A stretch of DNA of 5,748 bases from Alphaproteobacteria bacterium (GTDB lineage: Bacteria > Pseudomonadota > Alphaproteobacteria > RF32 > UBA3637), in assembly GCA_017414845.1 (NCBI GenBank), contig JAFQJY010000145.1, positions 1 to 5,748 of the forward strand. Direction: 5' to 3'. The notes beneath the pieces were generated by a model. It made no database searches. It had not been told where the DNA came from and saw only the letters and a program-made list of their open reading frames with translations. The translations under genes and the position numbers were made by a program. Shown piece after piece: positions 5,566 to 5,748 of the stretch (within the stretch, counting starts at the first letter, position 1; every line of letters begins with the position of its first letter).

Positions 5566-5748
5566 GAACAATTTGCCCGTTATTAAACATCTTGAAGAGG
5601 AGGGCTTGTTTGACAGCAGATATAAAAAACCGATTCCAGAATACCCCAAAGCAGTCGGCGTTGTAACAGCTTCAACCGGCGCGGCGGTAAGGGATATTAT
5701 AAACGTCATTACGCGCCGCTATCCGCTCTCGGAGATAATTCTGTACCC
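5549..5748 (+). CDS. Chimeric ORF: MetA N-terminus joined in frame to XseA (3' end outside window)
   Basis: The frame is open from the ATG to the right edge (66 full codons). Residues 1-14, [14 protein letters not shown], followed by LEEE, match the start of homoserine O-acyltransferase MetA (MPI...LPA....L..E), which makes O-acylhomoserine for methionine synthesis. From about residue 15 the sequence is instead exonuclease VII large subunit: [31 protein letters not shown] and a final EIILY. In E. coli XseA this EGLFD motif comes well over 100 residues into the protein, after the OB-fold domain, which is missing here. Neither protein is known to begin this way. GC rises from about 34% before to about 49% after the join, and CGC codons appear. 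The likeliest explanation is an assembly chimera between two genomes at the shared LEEEG-coding stretch; a real deletion fusion cannot be excluded. The start codon is secure, the product is doubtful. Confidence 0.8.
   Translation, partial: MPVLVKNNLPVIKHLEEEGLFDSRYKKPIPEYPKAVGVVTASTGAAVRDIINVITRRYPLSEIILY
5591..5611 (+). other. Probable junction between MetA-derived and XseA-derived sequence
   Basis: Codons for Leu-Glu-Glu-Glu-Gly-Leu-Phe fit both families: MetA commonly has L..E.iF here and XseA has L..EGLF. The breakpoint therefore falls somewhere in this interval, where a run such as cttgaagaggagg could be shared. The exact base cannot be fixed without both parent sequences. Confidence 0.6.

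Overview
The window looks like a piece of an AT-rich Gram-negative genome (about 35-40% GC by eye) using the standard code. A ClpB end, an OpgB-type periplasmic phosphoglycerol transferase and two short lipoproteins with Gram-negative style lipoboxes all fit a proteobacterium. A low-GC, host-associated alphaproteobacterium is my best guess, but no gene here settles the lineage.

Layout from left to right: (1) the 3' end of clpB (+), running in from the left edge; (2) a 288-aa two-helix membrane protein of unknown function (+) with a long predicted extracytoplasmic coiled coil and a CPYCH tail motif, probably with its own promoter; (3) a 158-aa ankyrin-repeat protein (-) that converges on gene 2 with a 4-bp overlap and has a perfect consensus sigma70 promoter (TTGACA, 16 bp, TATAAT) framed by an 8-bp inverted repeat; (4) an OpgB/MdoB-like phosphoglycerol transferase (-), transcribed towards the ankyrin gene from its own TTGACA promoter; (5) a tight rightward cluster of a small lipoprotein, a DUF1893 (TM1506-like) lipoprotein and an acyltransferase-3 membrane protein, with 1-nt gaps, followed by an overlapping ORF that leaves the window.

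How the genes work together: opgB and the divergent lipoprotein/acyltransferase operon all point to the envelope. One side would add phosphoglycerol to a periplasmic or surface glycan, the other would add acyl groups to a glycan, helped by two lipoproteins of unknown function. This is inference from neighbourhood. clpB is a separate housekeeping chaperone gene.

The strangest point is at the right edge. The last ORF (from 5549) begins as homoserine O-acyltransferase (MetA) and after about 18 codons becomes, in frame, the middle of exonuclease VII large subunit (XseA) without its OB-fold domain. GC rises from about 34% to about 49% at the join. This is more likely a chimeric assembly join at a short shared sequence than a real fusion gene, and anything beyond about 5591 should not be assumed to belong to the same genome. 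No tRNA, rRNA, CRISPR array or insertion sequence was seen, and there is no gene-free stretch over 300 bases.
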